From the NCBI GenBank assembly GCA_947178145.1, contig CAMWXE010000032.1, positions 1 through 54,148 on the forward strand: a stretch of DNA of 54,148 nt, in the 5' to 3' direction. Source of the stretch: an uncultured Lachnospiraceae bacterium (GTDB taxonomy: Bacteria; Bacillota; Clostridia; Lachnospirales; Lachnospiraceae). The notes under the pieces were generated by a model. The model saw only the letters and a program-made list of their open reading frames with translations, made no database searches and was not told where the DNA came from. Numbering within the stretch: the first letter of the stretch is position 1; each line of letters starts with the position of its first letter. A program made the translations under genes and the position numbers. Shown here in pieces: positions 53,998 through 54,148 of the stretch.

Positions 53998-54029
53998 AGT
54001 ATAGGGTGCGAAGCTTAAGCGAAACTTAA
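53998..54029 (-). promoter_or_regulatory. Operon promoter with two abutting 11-bp direct repeats
   Basis: On the minus strand TTAAGTTTCGC (54019-54029) is followed directly by TTAAGCTTCGC (54008-54018), ten of eleven bases identical. A TATACT -10 (53998-54003) follows, and no good -35 lies at 17 nt. Repeats at one helical turn, overlapping the -35 position, are the standard activator site for OmpR/PhoB-type regulators. Confidence 0.7.
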
Positions 54030-54148
54030 ATCAGGTGTGTTTATTCTGTGAATTCTACGGGGAATTTCAGGACCTTGTGTCACTAGCCTGTCACTAGTAC
54101 AGCATTGCGGAATTAACGGTGAATAAATTTATTCTTTCATTTCACTAA

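Overview
The window looks like a chromosomal segment of a Gram-positive gut clostridium, most likely Lachnospiraceae. This is inferred from the gene families: TTG starts with strong GGAGG ribosome sites, AgrC/LytTR and OmpR-type two-component systems, MutS2, YhaM, DUF4358 and DUF4956/VTC. No rRNA, tRNA or CRISPR array was seen.

Region 1 (1-9.1 kb, minus strand) is a carbohydrate locus. A LytTR response regulator and a GHKL sensor kinase overlap by ATGA and have their own promoter. They are followed by a separately promoted run of a membrane-anchored, domain-permuted GH3 enzyme, a conventional GH3 enzyme and a GtrA-like membrane protein. A truncated alpha/beta hydrolase lies at the window edge.

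Region 2 (about 9.2-35.25 kb, minus strand) is the body of an integrative conjugative element (ICE). Reading downstream from 35.2 kb it holds a Tad-like pseudopilin block, surface proteins, a DUF3852 pilin-like protein, VirB6-like, VirB3/PrgI-like and VirB4 components, and a Fic protein with a broken HTH regulator. Then come an amidoligase, a gamma-glutamylcyclotransferase and an NlpC/P60 hydrolase, a broken PAPS-reductase-like gene, small DUF6329/DUF6103/DUF5688 genes, relaxosome genes, a DUF1349 cargo gene, a MobP-type relaxase fused to Sel1 repeats, a TOPRIM primase, the VirD4 coupling protein and a broken HTH gene. No integrase, excisionase, replication or partition gene is visible, and five genes are frameshifted. 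The element looks decaying or truncated. Several lesions are 8-16 nt insertions that copy neighbouring sequence.

Region 3 (35.3-39.6 kb, minus strand) is ordinary chromosome: an RlmD-type rRNA methyltransferase with a strong terminator directly beside the ICE, YhaM, and an HtrA-like protein that has lost its catalytic residues. Region 4 (39.7-48.6 kb, plus strand) carries an SGNH hydrolase, a DUF4358 lipoprotein, an MBOAT acyltransferase and a DHHW protein (a likely cell-envelope O-acetylation system), then mutS2 and an OmpR/HAMP-kinase pair. Region 5 (48.6-54.1 kb, minus strand) is a five-gene operon: VTC polyphosphate-polymerase domain, DUF4956 membrane protein, beta-helix lipoprotein, response regulator and kinase. 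Its promoter carries two perfectly abutting 11-bp direct repeats, which suggests autoregulation.
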